A program made the translations under genes and the position numbers. A stretch of 64,000 bases of DNA from Bacteroidales bacterium (GTDB lineage: Bacteria > Bacteroidota > Bacteroidia > Bacteroidales > UBA10428): the NCBI GenBank assembly GCA_016928305.1, contig JAFGKY010000005.1, forward strand, positions 1-64,000, in the 5' to 3' direction. The notes beneath the pieces are model-generated. The model saw only the letters and a program-made list of their open reading frames with translations. It did no database searches and was not told where the DNA came from. This document shows positions 1 through 9,900 of the stretch, piece by piece (the stretch's first letter is position 1; the number at the start of each line of letters is the position of its first letter).

Positions 1-1179
1 TATGTCTGTCCAGTTCACTCCGGTGAGGTAACCATTATTCGCCACCATGGCATCCACTTCAGCTTCTGTCAACTGAGTATCATCATCCCCATCAGCCAGG
101 TCGGCTGGTACATCGGGTATATCTGCCCAGTTCACTCCGGTGAGGTAACCGTTGTTTTCTACCATGGCATCCACTTCGGCTTCGGTGAGGTGGGTGTCGG
201 TATCATCAAGGTAAACGCTTAAATCAATTTGTGTTGCAGTTCCGTTATCGGTGATGGTAAGGATATTCCCTGCCAGCTGAAGATCCTGAATTTCATTGGC
301 AGGATCATAATCAGCATCATTGACTTCATCAGGCAAAACGCTTAAATCAACTGTGCTCCCGTTAGAAATACTCAGGTTTGTGCCGGACAGACTTATATCC
401 TGCAACTCATTCGACGGATCCGCATCGGCATCATCCACATCATCGGGCAGGATTACAGTATTGCCTTCGGATATGGTCAGTTCATGCCCGCTGACCGATA
501 AGGTCTGATCGTCGGTATCGGGTTCATAACCGTCCTTTATCACGCTCAGGTCAACCGTGCTTCCTTCGGATATACTCAGGCTGGTACCGGACAGGCTGAT
601 ATCCTGCAATTCATTGGTCGGATCCGAATCGGCATCCTCTGTACCGTCTCTTAATCCCGAAAGGTCGATAATGGTCAATACGCCTCCTTCAGTAATTTCG
701 AGGAAGGTGCCGTTCAATACCACACTATTGATGAGCTCGTTTGCCGGGTCTGTGTCATTGTCGTCATTATTAAGCACACCACCGGCGAATAAGGCATAAG
801 GTACGGATAGCAATTGGTGGCTCTCATCTTCAAGCCGGAAATCGTTTCCGCCTTTCGGATCGAGTTCTATTTTAAGGTAATAATCATCGGCACCCCAGTC
901 TATATCAGAAAAAATACCCGTTTGTGGTGTTCCTTCGCCGATATTCACGTCCATCAGCCCGAACTTGCTGGTTGTTGTCTGATGGGTTTCAATGTAAACT
1001 GTTGTTCCGTATTCACTTCCCCGGTAAATGGTAAAACGCAGGGAAATAGCTTTGTTCGGTAAAGCCACTCCCCATTCGTCTTTTGCTATGGCCTTGTATT
1101 TCATGGCCTGGGGAGGCTGGGCGGTAAGTGTTGCTGCCGCAAGCAGCATGACAACATAAAAGATAACAATTCGTTTCAT
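1..1179 (-). CDS. Secreted repeat-rich adhesin or tail-fibre-like protein (C-terminus outside window)
   Basis: The frame is open from an ATG at 1177-1179 to the left edge without a stop, so only the first 393 codons are visible. It begins with a signal peptide (MKRIVIFYVVMLLAAATLTAQ), then a domain of about 100 residues starting near PPQAMKYKAIAKD and ending near LLSVPYALFAG. The rest is made of repeats carrying the pattern D-x-D-x-DP-x-NELQDISLSGT-x-LSIS, rich in Asp, Ser and Thr. Nearest the edge a longer 39-residue unit (LTEAEVDAMV...GYLTGVNW) is repeated. This architecture is common in large exported Bacteroidota proteins whose C-terminus carries a fibre or sorting domain, but that end is not in view. 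A surface or adhesive role is inferred. All plus-strand frames here are shadows. Confidence 0.8.
   Translation of the reverse strand, partial: MKRIVIFYVVMLLAAATLTAQPPQAMKYKAIAKDEWGVALPNKAISLRFTIYRGSEYGTTVYIETHQTTTSKFGLMDVNIGEGTPQTGIFSDIDWGADDYYLKIELDPKGGNDFRLEDESHQLLSVPYALFAGGVLNNDDNDTDPANELINSVVLNGTFLEITEGGVLTIIDLSGLRDGTEDADSDPTNELQDISLSGTSLSISEGSTVDLSVIKDGYEPDTDDQTLSVSGHELTISEGNTVILPDDVDDADADPSNELQDISLSGTNLSISNGSTVDLSVLPDEVNDADYDPANEIQDLQLAGNILTITDNGTATQIDLSVYLDDTDTHLTEAEVDAMVENNGYLTGVNWADIPDVPADLADGDDDTQLTEAEVDAMVANNGYLTGVNWTDI
11..208 (-). repeat. 39-codon tandem coding repeat
   Basis: Two consecutive 117-bp units start at 11 and 128, each beginning cagttcactccggtgagg on the plus strand. 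They encode the LTEAEVDAMV...NNGYLTGVNW unit of the surface protein. The second unit diverges after about 208. Shorter related units with the NELQ core are seen around 291, 402, 606 and 733. The array probably continues beyond the left edge. Confidence 0.8.
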
Positions 1180-1348
1180 GGGTTTGTTGGATTAATGGTT
1201 TAGGAAATTGTATTTTATAATGTCGTAACAATTCAGGCACATTCAGATCGCACAGATTGAGCGATGAGATTACGACCAGGTTTTGTACCGACCTGAGAAT
1301 GCTTTGCAAATACAATGAGCCAAAGAACTTATTTTCATCCTGGTCAAC

Positions 1349-1381
1349 GAAGATCGGGGGTGCAACCCCCAATCAGCAAGG
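1349..1381. repeat. Palindromic repeat, family A (gatcgggggt...)
   Basis: A short palindrome with core gatcgggggtgcaaccccc at 1352-1370, followed by aatcagcaagg. It lies 3' of the NTF2-like gene. The same unit, with the same leading caaagaactt, recurs twice at 2240-2340, so this is a dispersed REP-like element and not a gene-specific terminator. Confidence 0.75.
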
Positions 1382-1399
1382 GGTTCACAGTTTATCCTT

Positions 1400-1927
1400 T
1401 TATTCCTGCTCTTTTTGCTCCTCAAAAGATGTAAGGTCAACAGCGCTAATGGAAGCAATTTTCCATTCATCATCTACTTTCTCGAAAGAATAGTTTTCGA
1501 AGGTTGTCCATTCCTTTATCCCTTCCTTGCCTTTATATCGTTCCGTCCACTTTATTTTATATTGTGCCCAGGCACTTTCACTGTATACCCTGATGGTAAA
1601 ATCATAGGGTTCAAGGGTTAAAAACCGGCCGCTTTTTTTGTCTTCCTCCATATGCCTTGTAAAAGAATTTTTGGCCATTTCTTTTAGTTCGTTCCATCCT
1701 TTAGAGATGAAATGACCGCTTTTATCAGTATAGGAGATAAATATATACGGTTGTTGGGTCCATGCACTTATCCATCCTTCATGATCGCATTCGGAATGAT
1801 CCTTAAGCAGACCTTCAATAACGGCCTTGATGGATTCTTTTTCCTTTTCTGTATTCTGGTTATCCTGGCAGAAAACATTCATGGATAAGAATACAATTAA
1901 TACTGTTGTCATTACTTTTGTTTTCAT
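1400..1927 (-). CDS. Exported NTF2/SnoaL-like protein of unknown function
   Basis: A 175-residue protein starting at the ATG at 1925-1927, which begins a clear signal peptide (MKTKVMTTVLIVFLSMNVFCQ). The frame is open further upstream but that part runs into a dispersed repeat and is not used. The mature part has the look of an NTF2/SnoaL-like alpha+beta cone: an N-terminal helix (EKESIKAVIEGLLKDHSE), then W-rich strands ending ENYSFEKVDDEWKIASISAVDL, a typical closing strand pair of DUF4440/SnoaL-like proteins. Such domains bind small ligands or act as accessory folds. No catalytic residues can be assigned. It stands alone between repeats. Confidence 0.7.
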   Translation of the reverse strand: MKTKVMTTVLIVFLSMNVFCQDNQNTEKEKESIKAVIEGLLKDHSECDHEGWISAWTQQPYIFISYTDKSGHFISKGWNELKEMAKNSFTRHMEEDKKSGRFLTLEPYDFTIRVYSESAWAQYKIKWTERYKGKEGIKEWTTFENYSFEKVDDEWKIASISAVDLTSFEEQKEQE

Positions 1928-1990
1928 TGTCTTAATGATTAATGGTTTAACTCGGTTTATCTGTTTATTAATGCAAGGCCCAAACCGTGA

Positions 1991-2211
1991 GTCATTGCGA
2001 GCCATGATACACAAGTGATCAGGAATCAAGTAGAATAAATCTGAATGGCGAAGCAATCAAATGGAATTGGCTGAAGGCAGAAAAATGCTAATATTTTTTG
2101 TTATGTTCTGCCTGTTCGAACCGATTGCCTGCCTGCCGGCAAGGCAGGCTTCGTCGCTCATAGATATGCATACTCAATCCCAATCATTCCAGTAGAGCTC
2201 CTCGCAATGAC
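1991..2211. repeat. Paired copies of a cattgcgag/gaagcaatc REP-like repeat
   Basis: The 1928-2356 gap holds no gene. It contains one copy reading gtcattgcgag (1991-2001) to ggcgaagcaatc (2047-2058) and a second, inverted copy from cgattgc (2122) through a palindromic cctgcctgccggcaaggcagg to ctcctcgcaatgac (2198-2211). Motifs of the form GTCATTGCGAG...GACGAAGCAATC are known to me as dispersed repeats in many bacterial genomes. The two copies face each other and could form a long stem. Confidence 0.7.
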
Positions 2212-2234
2212 TGCTCCGATATGGCTTGTTCGAA

Positions 2235-2340
2235 ATGAGTCAAAGAACTTGTTTTTCTGTTCATCGAAGATCGGGGGTACAACCCCCGATCAGCAAGGTA
2301 AATACAAGGTCGGGGGTGCAACTCCCGACCAGCGAGGGGT
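2235..2340. repeat. Two further family A palindromes
   Basis: tcgggggtacaacccccga at 2271-2289 and gtcgggggtgcaactcccgac at 2309-2329 are two near-identical hairpins, each followed by an agc-ag-gg motif. The stretch from 2240 (caaagaactt) repeats the sequence at 1320-1385. They lie just 3' of the T9SS cargo gene that ends at 2357. Confidence 0.75.
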
Positions 2341-2356
2341 GGATTTCAGGGATCCA

Positions 2357-2815
2357 CTACTGTTTAATGATCTTAACAATTTTATAGTCGTCATGATCCG
2401 GGTCTGAAATCCGCAGGAAATAGGTGCCATACGGAAAATCACCTATGTTCATTTCCACTTCGTCAGTATTGAGCGGAATGGTTATGAGTGAGTTGCCCTG
2501 TACATTTGAAAGTTCAGCCTGCAGGACAGGGCTGTTTTCAGCCTCTACCCGTATGAAAACGAATTCTCTCGTAAGTGTCGGATATACCGTGATCAGGATT
2601 CCGTTTCTCATAAAAATATCCGGGTAGTTGTATCCGGTCATTCCCGGATAGTCCTGATAAAAATCAATGATATTCTCACCAATGGTCCAGCTCATGACAA
2701 AGCCTTCTGCCTCAATGCTGCTTCCCGAAGCGGAAATAATATCGGAGGAAGCGGTTTGGGAATAGCTGCAGGGTATGATATACAGCACCAATGCAACAAA
2801 AATTATTTTTTTCAT
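2357..2815 (-). CDS. Small secreted protein with type IX secretion C-terminal sorting domain
   Basis: A 152-residue protein with a signal peptide (MKKIIFVALVLYIIPCSYSQ). The N-terminal half after cleavage (SASGSSIEAEGFVMSWTIGE) resembles the short module often found before sorting domains in Bacteroidota. The last 75 residues match the T9SS type A sorting domain pattern: a VYPTLTREFVFIRV strand, LSNVQG, then FPYGTYFLRI and a terminal KIVKIIKQ. Such proteins cross the outer membrane by the Por secretion system. There is almost no cargo besides the sorting domain, so its function is unknown. Confidence 0.75.
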   Translation of the reverse strand: MKKIIFVALVLYIIPCSYSQTASSDIISASGSSIEAEGFVMSWTIGENIIDFYQDYPGMTGYNYPDIFMRNGILITVYPTLTREFVFIRVEAENSPVLQAELSNVQGNSLITIPLNTDEVEMNIGDFPYGTYFLRISDPDHDDYKIVKIIKQ

Positions 2816-2868
2816 AACTTTACTTTAGGGTTGGATTTATCGTTTTGTTGCTGTTGATATCTTTCCGC

Positions 2869-3759
2869 TCAGGCAACAGCTACCATATTCCTGGCATGTT
2901 CTTTTACCGGCTTAAGGCTTATGTTAAACCTTGAAGTCATGTCTTTCATATCAATGGGATCCCCTTTTGCATAGCAAAGCATCAAACCGGCAAACGATTT
3001 CTGCATGGGATCTGTAGCTGTTTCCAGCTGCGACTGTAATGCTTCGACAGGCACATGCTCAACTTCAAATTTCTTACCGGTGACATCCTCGAAAATCTTG
3101 ACGGCATCCAGTTGCGATAATTTTTCCGGTCCGCCCAGTTCGAGTATGGCATTCCTGGCATGAGGATTCTTCAGGCTCTCAACGGCAAACCTGGCGACAT
3201 CAAAATAAGAGATATAGCTGACAGGTTGGGTGCCGTCACCACAAAGCCGGACTTTGGCATTTGCGGCATCAAAACCCACCATGGCAGACAGCCATCCCTC
3301 CATAAAAAAGCCGGGCCGCAAAATCGTGTAGGTTATCCCGCTTTCCTGAAGATGTTTTTCCACGGCACGTTTGGCATTACGAAGCGGAAAATCAATATCA
3401 ATACTACCTGTAAAGGAAGTGTAAATAAAACGTTTTATCCCGGCTTGTTTCGCTGCGTCTACCAGGGCAATCATCCCGTTCCTATCCACCAGGACGGGAT
3501 CATTTTCACCCGGCACATAGGTAAAAGGCATTGATGATGCCGTTGTAATGACGGTAGTCACACCTTCAAGTGCAGGCTGAAATGTTGCGCTTTTGCGAAG
3601 GTCTCCCTCCACAATTTCAATTCCGAGTTCCTTCAGGTTATGTACCTTTGACTGGTCAGCAGTCTCTCTTGCCAATGCCCTTACGGGCTGGTTTTCTTTT
3701 CTTAGCAGCCGGCAGATCTCACTGCCGAGCATGCCAGTTGCTCCGATTACTAAAATCAT
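2869..3759 (-). CDS. NmrA-like NAD(P)-binding oxidoreductase
   Basis: The start is the ATG at 3757-3759, which places the Rossmann motif at the extreme N-terminus (MILVIGATGMLGSEI, GxxGxxG). The protein is 296 residues and follows the NmrA/atypical SDR pattern: EGDLR at the second strand, a YTSFTGS segment, then GITYTILRPGFFMEGW, typical of NmrA and SDR a5-like proteins. The usual YxxxK dyad of classical SDRs is not evident, which fits an atypical member acting as a reductase or redox sensor. Neighbours do not indicate a substrate. Confidence 0.8.
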   Translation of the reverse strand: MILVIGATGMLGSEICRLLRKENQPVRALARETADQSKVHNLKELGIEIVEGDLRKSATFQPALEGVTTVITTASSMPFTYVPGENDPVLVDRNGMIALVDAAKQAGIKRFIYTSFTGSIDIDFPLRNAKRAVEKHLQESGITYTILRPGFFMEGWLSAMVGFDAANAKVRLCGDGTQPVSYISYFDVARFAVESLKNPHARNAILELGGPEKLSQLDAVKIFEDVTGKKFEVEHVPVEALQSQLETATDPMQKSFAGLMLCYAKGDPIDMKDMTSRFNISLKPVKEHARNMVAVA

Positions 3760-3828
3760 GGTTTTGTCTCCTATTATTTGGTTGGTAATATGATTTGCTT
3801 TATGATGATATAAACCGAACAAAAACAA

Positions 3829-4269
3829 CTATTCAAGGCGGGTATATACCTCGATTGCCGTCCATCTTTCGGGATCATCTTCTGATTCAGGAAATTTTTC
3901 AATCAATGTATCGCCGCGAATTTCGTAAGTTATTATCGCCTTTGAGCCAATTCCATTTTTCCAGGCGAACATCTCATTCGTTTCGACAATGGTGTCTCCT
4001 GTCATCTCGTATGTCCCTCCTCCTCCGAAAGTGAAACCCAAATATGCAGAGTCATGTACAGGATTTTGCTGCAACCAGGTGAAATGACTGTCTCCATATA
4101 CTTTCACCTGCCGTGTCAGACCATGCTTTTTAAAAACTTCAATGGTGTCAACAGATTTCCATTCGTAATACTGCAACTCCCAAAATCCTTCAACAGGATT
4201 TTCGGTTTTTTTGGTGCAGGCAGACAACAGGGCTACACCAACAAGGGTAAAGAATAAAACTGTTTTCAT
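3829..4269 (-). CDS. Lipoprotein of unknown function
   Basis: About 146 residues starting MKTVLFFTLVGVALLSAC, with a lipobox (LLSAC) that would put a diacylglyceryl group on Cys18. The rest is strand-rich (EGFWELQYYEWKSVDTIEV; GTYEMTGDTIVETNEMF; ITYEIRGDTLIEKFPES) in the style of lipocalin-like Bacteroidota lipoproteins. An ATG two codons upstream is an alternative start. No enzyme motif was recognised. Its last codons lie 69 bp upstream of the NmrA-like gene start, in the same direction. Confidence 0.7.
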   Translation of the reverse strand: MKTVLFFTLVGVALLSACTKKTENPVEGFWELQYYEWKSVDTIEVFKKHGLTRQVKVYGDSHFTWLQQNPVHDSAYLGFTFGGGGTYEMTGDTIVETNEMFAWKNGIGSKAIITYEIRGDTLIEKFPESEDDPERWTAIEVYTRLE

Positions 4270-4377
4270 AGTCATATACTTTTAGTTTTGATTATCTGAA
4301 CCAAATGTACAATTCAGAAGAGGCCTGATTCTAACAGGTTTGTAACAAAGGATAACGGAGGTGTAACAGTGAGGGGA

Positions 4378-4583
4378 AGAGTGGTTAGTGGTTAGTGGAA
4401 GGTTGTTGTTGTGGGTTGTGGGTTGTGGGTTGTCGGTTGTCAGTTGTCAGGTTTCGGTTGGGTTATAGTTGTGGTTATTGTGATGGTTATGGTGGTTATG
4501 GTTGTTGTGATTGTTATGAGATCTGCCTGCAACAATTGAAAACACATTTTTCATCTGCGTTATCTGCGTGATCTGCGAGAAAC
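4378..4583. repeat. Low-complexity word repeats and a ctgcgttatctgcg repeat
   Basis: The 4270-4595 gap has no gene. From 4378 to about 4515 it is built of short reiterated words (gtggttagtgg, gttgtgggttgtggg, gttgtcagttgtcag, ttatggtggttatgg). At 4555-4583 is a copy of the ctgcgttatctgcgtgatct... gagaaac repeat, which recurs at 16630-16658 and, inverted, at 16468-16494. Confidence 0.7.
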
Positions 4584-4595
4584 TTTTAGTAAAAA

Positions 4596-6821
4596 TCAGC
4601 GAGAAATAAACTCTGAAGGCAGCACCCCGAATTTTTCCCTAAAGCACTTTGCAAAATAAGAAAGGTTGTTGAATCCTACTTCATAGGCAATTTCGGCTAT
4701 ATTGCCATAGTTTTGTTTTAACAATTGCGCTGCGCGTTTTAGTCTGATACTTCGAATCAGTTCACCGGGCGATTGATTTACCAATGCTTTTACTTTTCTG
4801 AACAGTTGCATCCGGCTCATGTTCATTTCAGGGAATAGATTATTCACGTCAAATTCAAAATCGCCCATATTTTTTTCAATTATCTCCACAATACGTTTCA
4901 GAAATTTTTCATCTGCAGATTTTACAATAACTTTCTCTGGTTCCAGTTCAACCATCTTTGTATACTTTTCTCTTAGCTTTTTTCTTTGCTCAATAAGGTT
5001 GAATGATCTTGCGATCAGCTCTTGTATATTAAACGGCTTGGTTATATAATCATCGGCTCCGGTTTCCAGTCCTTCAATTATATTCTCAGTTTCAGCTTTG
5101 GCAGTGAGTAAAATTATAGGTATATGACTTGTGCGAACATCTGATTTCAGTTTTTTGCATAATGTCATCCCATCCATTTCAGGCATAAGAATATCTGAAA
5201 TGATGAGATCAGGAACAAAGGCATAGGCCATTTCCAAGCCTTCTTTTCCCTGTTTGGCTTCTTTTATGAAAAAATCTTTTTCAAAGTTTTCAGCAATATG
5301 TTGTCTTACATCATCATTATCTTCAATGATCAAAACAACCGACCTGTCTGTATTCCCTATAACAACAACTGCTTCTTTATCAATAACTGTCTTATTCTCA
5401 GAGGATCTGCACCTAATAATAAGTGATTTGTCTTTTATTTCATCCGGATTTATAATTACATATTCATGTTCCTTGAGATGGTCTTTCCCCAGGGGGAGCT
5501 TAATGATAAAATTGCTGCCAGTGCCCGGTTTGCTCTCTACCATTATCGTGCCATGCTGCAGCTCTATCAGTTCCTTTGTCAGTGACAGTCCTATCCCTGT
5601 GCCACTTGTCCCATCATTCATGGTATCACTCACCTGGTAAAACCTGTCGAAAATCTTGTCCAATTGCTCGGCAGGTATACCTTGTCCGGTATCCTGCACC
5701 CTGATCTCAAGGTAACCGGAATTCTTCCCGGCATTTTCATTTGTAAGCTGTATTGATAGCGTTACCTTTCCTTTTTCATGTGTAAATTTGAATGCATTGG
5801 ACAACAGGTTTGCCAGTATTTTTTCAAGCTTATCGTGGTCAAAGCAGGTCTGGTATTTTCCATCAGGGATATGAACTTCATAATTGATCTTCTTTCTTTC
5901 TGCCATCGGCACGAATCCTTTCACGATCATCCGCAGTGCTCTCAGGATATCATAATCAACCAGCTCTATCTTCAGGCTGCCTGCATCGATTTTAGAAAGA
6001 TCAAGCAGCTGATTGATAAGTCCGAGCAGCCGTATCGCATTCCGGTACATCATCTCCATGTCGTTTCTTTCCTCTTCCTCCAGGTTATCCTTCATCAGCA
6101 TTTCTTCCAGCGGGCTCATGATCAGCGAGAGCGGGGTCCGGAATTCATGCGATATGTTGGAAAAGAAACGTGTTTTCATCTGTTCCATTTCCATGATCTG
6201 CATATTTTTCTGCTCCAGTTCAGTGGTACGTTCCCTTACCTTATCCTCAAGGGTTTGTCTAAGGTTTTCGAGTTGCATCATGGAATCATAGGCACGTAAA
6301 CTGGCCATGGTAACAGTAAACAACTTGAAAGTAGTCAGTTCGGTCTTTGTTTTATAATCGTTTATTTCATATCCGGTGATCACCTCCCTTTCAGGGGCCT
6401 GTCCCGGATAACCGGTCCTAAGCACAATCTGGGTAAGGTAGTTGTGCAGTTTATTGCGGATGTATTTTACCAACTCGAGACCTGCATCATTCGATTCCAT
6501 AACCACGTCAAGAAATATCAATGCTATATCCGGATTGTCAGCGAGAATCTCTTTTGTTTCTCCGGCGGAATAGGTGTGCAGAAAATGAATGTCCCTGTCT
6601 TTGTAGGAAAATCCCTTTAATGCCATTCGTGTCACACTGTGAACGTCTTCCTCGTCGTCCACCACAAGAACTTTCCAACAGTCTTTTGTTTCGTGTGTGA
6701 CGTTTTCTGCTGAAGATCTGACGGACCCGGAAATTTCATCATCGTCAGAGAAAAGCTTCCGGTCATCTTTCTCTGTTTTGTCTTCCGGGTTAAACAGGTT
6801 GTCTTTAAATTCGAGGTTCAT
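4596..6821 (-). CDS. Hybrid sensor: receiver, histidine kinase, receiver, AraC-type DNA-binding domain
   Basis: A 741-residue cytoplasmic one-protein signalling system with no signal peptide or membrane segment. Order: receiver-like domain about residues 49-165 (VLVVDDEEDV, phosphoacceptor Asp105 in LIFLDVV); coiled coil near 180-215; HisKA with His225 (SNISHEFRTPL); HATPase with N box (LLSNAFKF), DTGQGIP and GTGIGL; second receiver about 494-610 (VLIIEDNDDV, Asp543 in IISDILMPEMDG); AraC helix-turn-helix at 640-741 (NIAEIAYEVGFNNLSYFAKCFREKFG). The tail resembles the Bacteroidota hybrid two-component regulators, but an N-terminal receiver replaces the usual periplasmic sensor, so it likely receives phosphate or partner signals inside the cell. 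The larger sensor kinase just upstream on the same strand is a plausible partner (inference). Confidence 0.88.
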   Translation of the reverse strand: MNLEFKDNLFNPEDKTEKDDRKLFSDDDEISGSVRSSAENVTHETKDCWKVLVVDDEEDVHSVTRMALKGFSYKDRDIHFLHTYSAGETKEILADNPDIALIFLDVVMESNDAGLELVKYIRNKLHNYLTQIVLRTGYPGQAPEREVITGYEINDYKTKTELTTFKLFTVTMASLRAYDSMMQLENLRQTLEDKVRERTTELEQKNMQIMEMEQMKTRFFSNISHEFRTPLSLIMSPLEEMLMKDNLEEEERNDMEMMYRNAIRLLGLINQLLDLSKIDAGSLKIELVDYDILRALRMIVKGFVPMAERKKINYEVHIPDGKYQTCFDHDKLEKILANLLSNAFKFTHEKGKVTLSIQLTNENAGKNSGYLEIRVQDTGQGIPAEQLDKIFDRFYQVSDTMNDGTSGTGIGLSLTKELIELQHGTIMVESKPGTGSNFIIKLPLGKDHLKEHEYVIINPDEIKDKSLIIRCRSSENKTVIDKEAVVVIGNTDRSVVLIIEDNDDVRQHIAENFEKDFFIKEAKQGKEGLEMAYAFVPDLIISDILMPEMDGMTLCKKLKSDVRTSHIPIILLTAKAETENIIEGLETGADDYITKPFNIQELIARSFNLIEQRKKLREKYTKMVELEPEKVIVKSADEKFLKRIVEIIEKNMGDFEFDVNNLFPEMNMSRMQLFRKVKALVNQSPGELIRSIRLKRAAQLLKQNYGNIAEIAYEVGFNNLSYFAKCFREKFGVLPSEFISR

Positions 6822-6994
6822 GGTTCAGGTGGTTTATAGGAAGCCTCTTAAATCCCCCAGGGAGGGACTTCATATTTGTTTTCAAATAAATGATCCTTGA
6901 AAGTTTTCATAATTAATAATGAGATAAATATACAAAGAACTCAACAATTTTGTCCAATGAATGAACTATAAAAGAACATCTTACGTCATAATTA

Positions 6995-9900
6995 TTAATT
7001 ATGCATGGGAATTCTGATATTGAAATTCACTCCTTCACCCTGATTACTTTCACATATAATTGTACCACTCATTTTTTGGGTCACCAGGTTATATACGATA
7101 TGTAATCCAAGTCCGGTCCCTTTTTTTATGTTCGTTGTAAAAAATGGATCAAAAACCTTCTTCAGGTTCTCCGGAGCTATGCCTTTGCCGTTATCCTTGT
7201 ATTCGATAAACAGTTCGCTATCTTTGGATGCAGCAGTCAGTTCAATATTCCCTTCCTGCTCTTCTTCAAAACCATGCATGAGGCTGTTTATAATCAGGTT
7301 GGTCAGGATCTGTGAATATGCCCCGGGGTAATTGTCAATTTTCAATTCACCATCAATGTTCAGGTTGATGGTAATTTTACGGTTCCTGAATTTGGGATAC
7401 AGGCTGCGGATGATATCCTGGGTATAATCCTTGACATTAAAAACACGTCGTGTTTCCGATGCCTGATCAACCGATATCTGCTTAAAACTTTGCACCATGG
7501 CTGCTGTACGTTCCATGTTCGACATGATAAGGCTGACCGCATGGTTTGAACTGTTGAGAAATTCCTTAAAATCAGCCCGTCTGATCTTTTCCTCTTTAAA
7601 CAATTCAGCCATTTTATGGGTTTCATCCAATAAACCCGAAGCAGCAGTTATTGTTATGCCAACAGGTGTATTAATTTCATGAGCCACACCGGCAACCAGT
7701 CCGCCCAGGGCAGCCATTTTTTCAGATTCGATGAGTTGTGCCTGTGTTTTCTGTAGGTTTTCAAGGGTTGCCTGAAGCTCTTCTTTCTGTTGATGCAGCT
7801 CCTCATTAGCCTGTTGGATTTCAATGGTCCTTTCGTTCACCTGCTGTTCAAGTTTTGCCTTTTCTTTGGCCAGGCGTCTTGTTCGCAGCATAATAAAAGC
7901 CCTGAGAAGAATAATAAAAAGCAATCCATAGGAAACATAGGCAACGGTTGTTTTCCACCAGGGCGGACGGATGACGATTCTGACCGTTGCGCCTTCTTCA
8001 TTCCATACATCGTCATTGTTCGATCCCATAACCTTAAAGATATATTCCCCGGGCTTTAAGTCGGGATAGTCGACGAACCTCCTGTTTCCCGCATCCACCC
8101 AGTCTTTATCTATTCCCTCAAGCATGTATTTGTAGCGATTCTTACTGGTATTGATATAGTTCAGTGCGGCAAATTCAAATCCCGGGTAATTTTGATTATA
8201 GGGTAATTTGATTTCTTTCGTATAGGAAATAGAAAGTTTCAGTGGTGAATTCTTACCCGGCTTTATGGACTTATTGAAAAGCCTGAAATCAGTGATTACA
8301 ACAGGGGGAACAACCTGATTATCTTTAATACTGTCGGGGTAAAAGGTTACAATACCATTACCTGTGGTAAAGAAAAGTTTGCCATTTTTATTCTTAAAGG
8401 ATGAAAAAGCACAAAACTGGTTGGTTGGCAATCCATCCCTGGCATCGTAATTTCTAAAAGTTTCTTTTTCAGGATTGAATTTCGAAAGTCCGTTATTTGT
8501 AGATATCCACAAAAATCCATGATCATCTTCAAAAATTTCAAAAACGATATCATTCGGCAGTCCATGGTTTTGAGTATAATGCCTGAATTGGAATTCATTT
8601 ATTCCCGGATCATTTGTTTCTTTTTTTACCATTTTTTGCAGGCCTCCGCCATATGTACCCAGCCAAAGTGTCCCGGGTTGATATATATGGCTGTAACACA
8701 TGCAGACAACCCAACTATTGCTTAAGCTGTTTGGATCATAAGGATCATTCTTATACAGAATAACTTTCTCTGCTCTTATGCAATTCGTGGAAGTCTGTTT
8801 AAGAGGAGGTATTATTCTGTGTAATCCATACCGGCTTCTAAACCATATCTCTCCTTTGACCTCCCTGCAACTATTTTCATTATTGATCCAATCAGGCCGC
8901 AACAATTCATTTTCCAAATGAATAAATGAATCATTTTCTTTATTGTATCGGTCCAGGTAAGTACCGTCTGTCAGCCAAAGGTTATTATCCTCATCCTCAA
9001 ACACCCACCAGATATTGTTACTGGCTATACTGGCCGGATTTGCGTCATCATGCAGATACCGTATGAATTTGATTTTTCCGGAACACGATAACACTGTTCT
9101 GTTTAAACCTCCTGAGGTTGCAATCCAAATAGTTCCTGTTTTGTCTTGGTATATATCATATATGGTATTGGCACATATGCTTAAAGGATCGCCGGGATCA
9201 TGACGATAAAAGCTGAATCGTTTATCGGACGGATTATATATTTTCAATCCGTCACCGGGACTTCCAAACCAGATATTGCCATTTTTATCTTCATAAACAG
9301 CAGATGTGCGATTAAAAATCATACTTTTCGGATCATCCGATTCCAATTTAATAAACTCAAAATTCTTTCTTTTAACCGTCAGAATTTTTATGCCTTCCCC
9401 AGGGTAGGCAAACCAGATTATATCCCGGCTTTCTATGTACAGTGTATTGATCAGTTCCCACCACACTTCCTGGGGATATTCAGAATGTATACATCTGATA
9501 AATGTGTTATTTGTTTCATCATTATTGTAAAGGCCTTCCGTTGTTCTTACCCATAATTTTCCTGTGTTATCTTCTTTAATGCTGCAAATAACCGTATTTC
9601 TGGAGGTTTTATAACGCTTCGATTCTTTAAATTGCAATGTAAATTTTTCATCGTTTTTGTGAAAAGTAAATAAACCGTTACCGGTTCCCACCCATAGTTT
9701 TCCCGATGGATCAACATGCAGGGAAGAAATACTGTTACTCCAGTTTTCAATGTCATCAGGAACGGGTCTATATGCTTTAAAAACATCGTTTTTTCGATCG
9801 AGCCTGTTCAGTCCGACGGTGGTCCCGATCCAAAGAACCGAATCGCTGTCTCCGGTGATGGAACAAACATAACCGGCAACATTATTATCGGGTATTGAAC

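Noticed and set aside
320-1062. Plus-strand open frames rich in Ser
   Set aside because: They are antisense to the repeat-rich secreted protein, whose frame has a signal peptide and is continuous to the edge.
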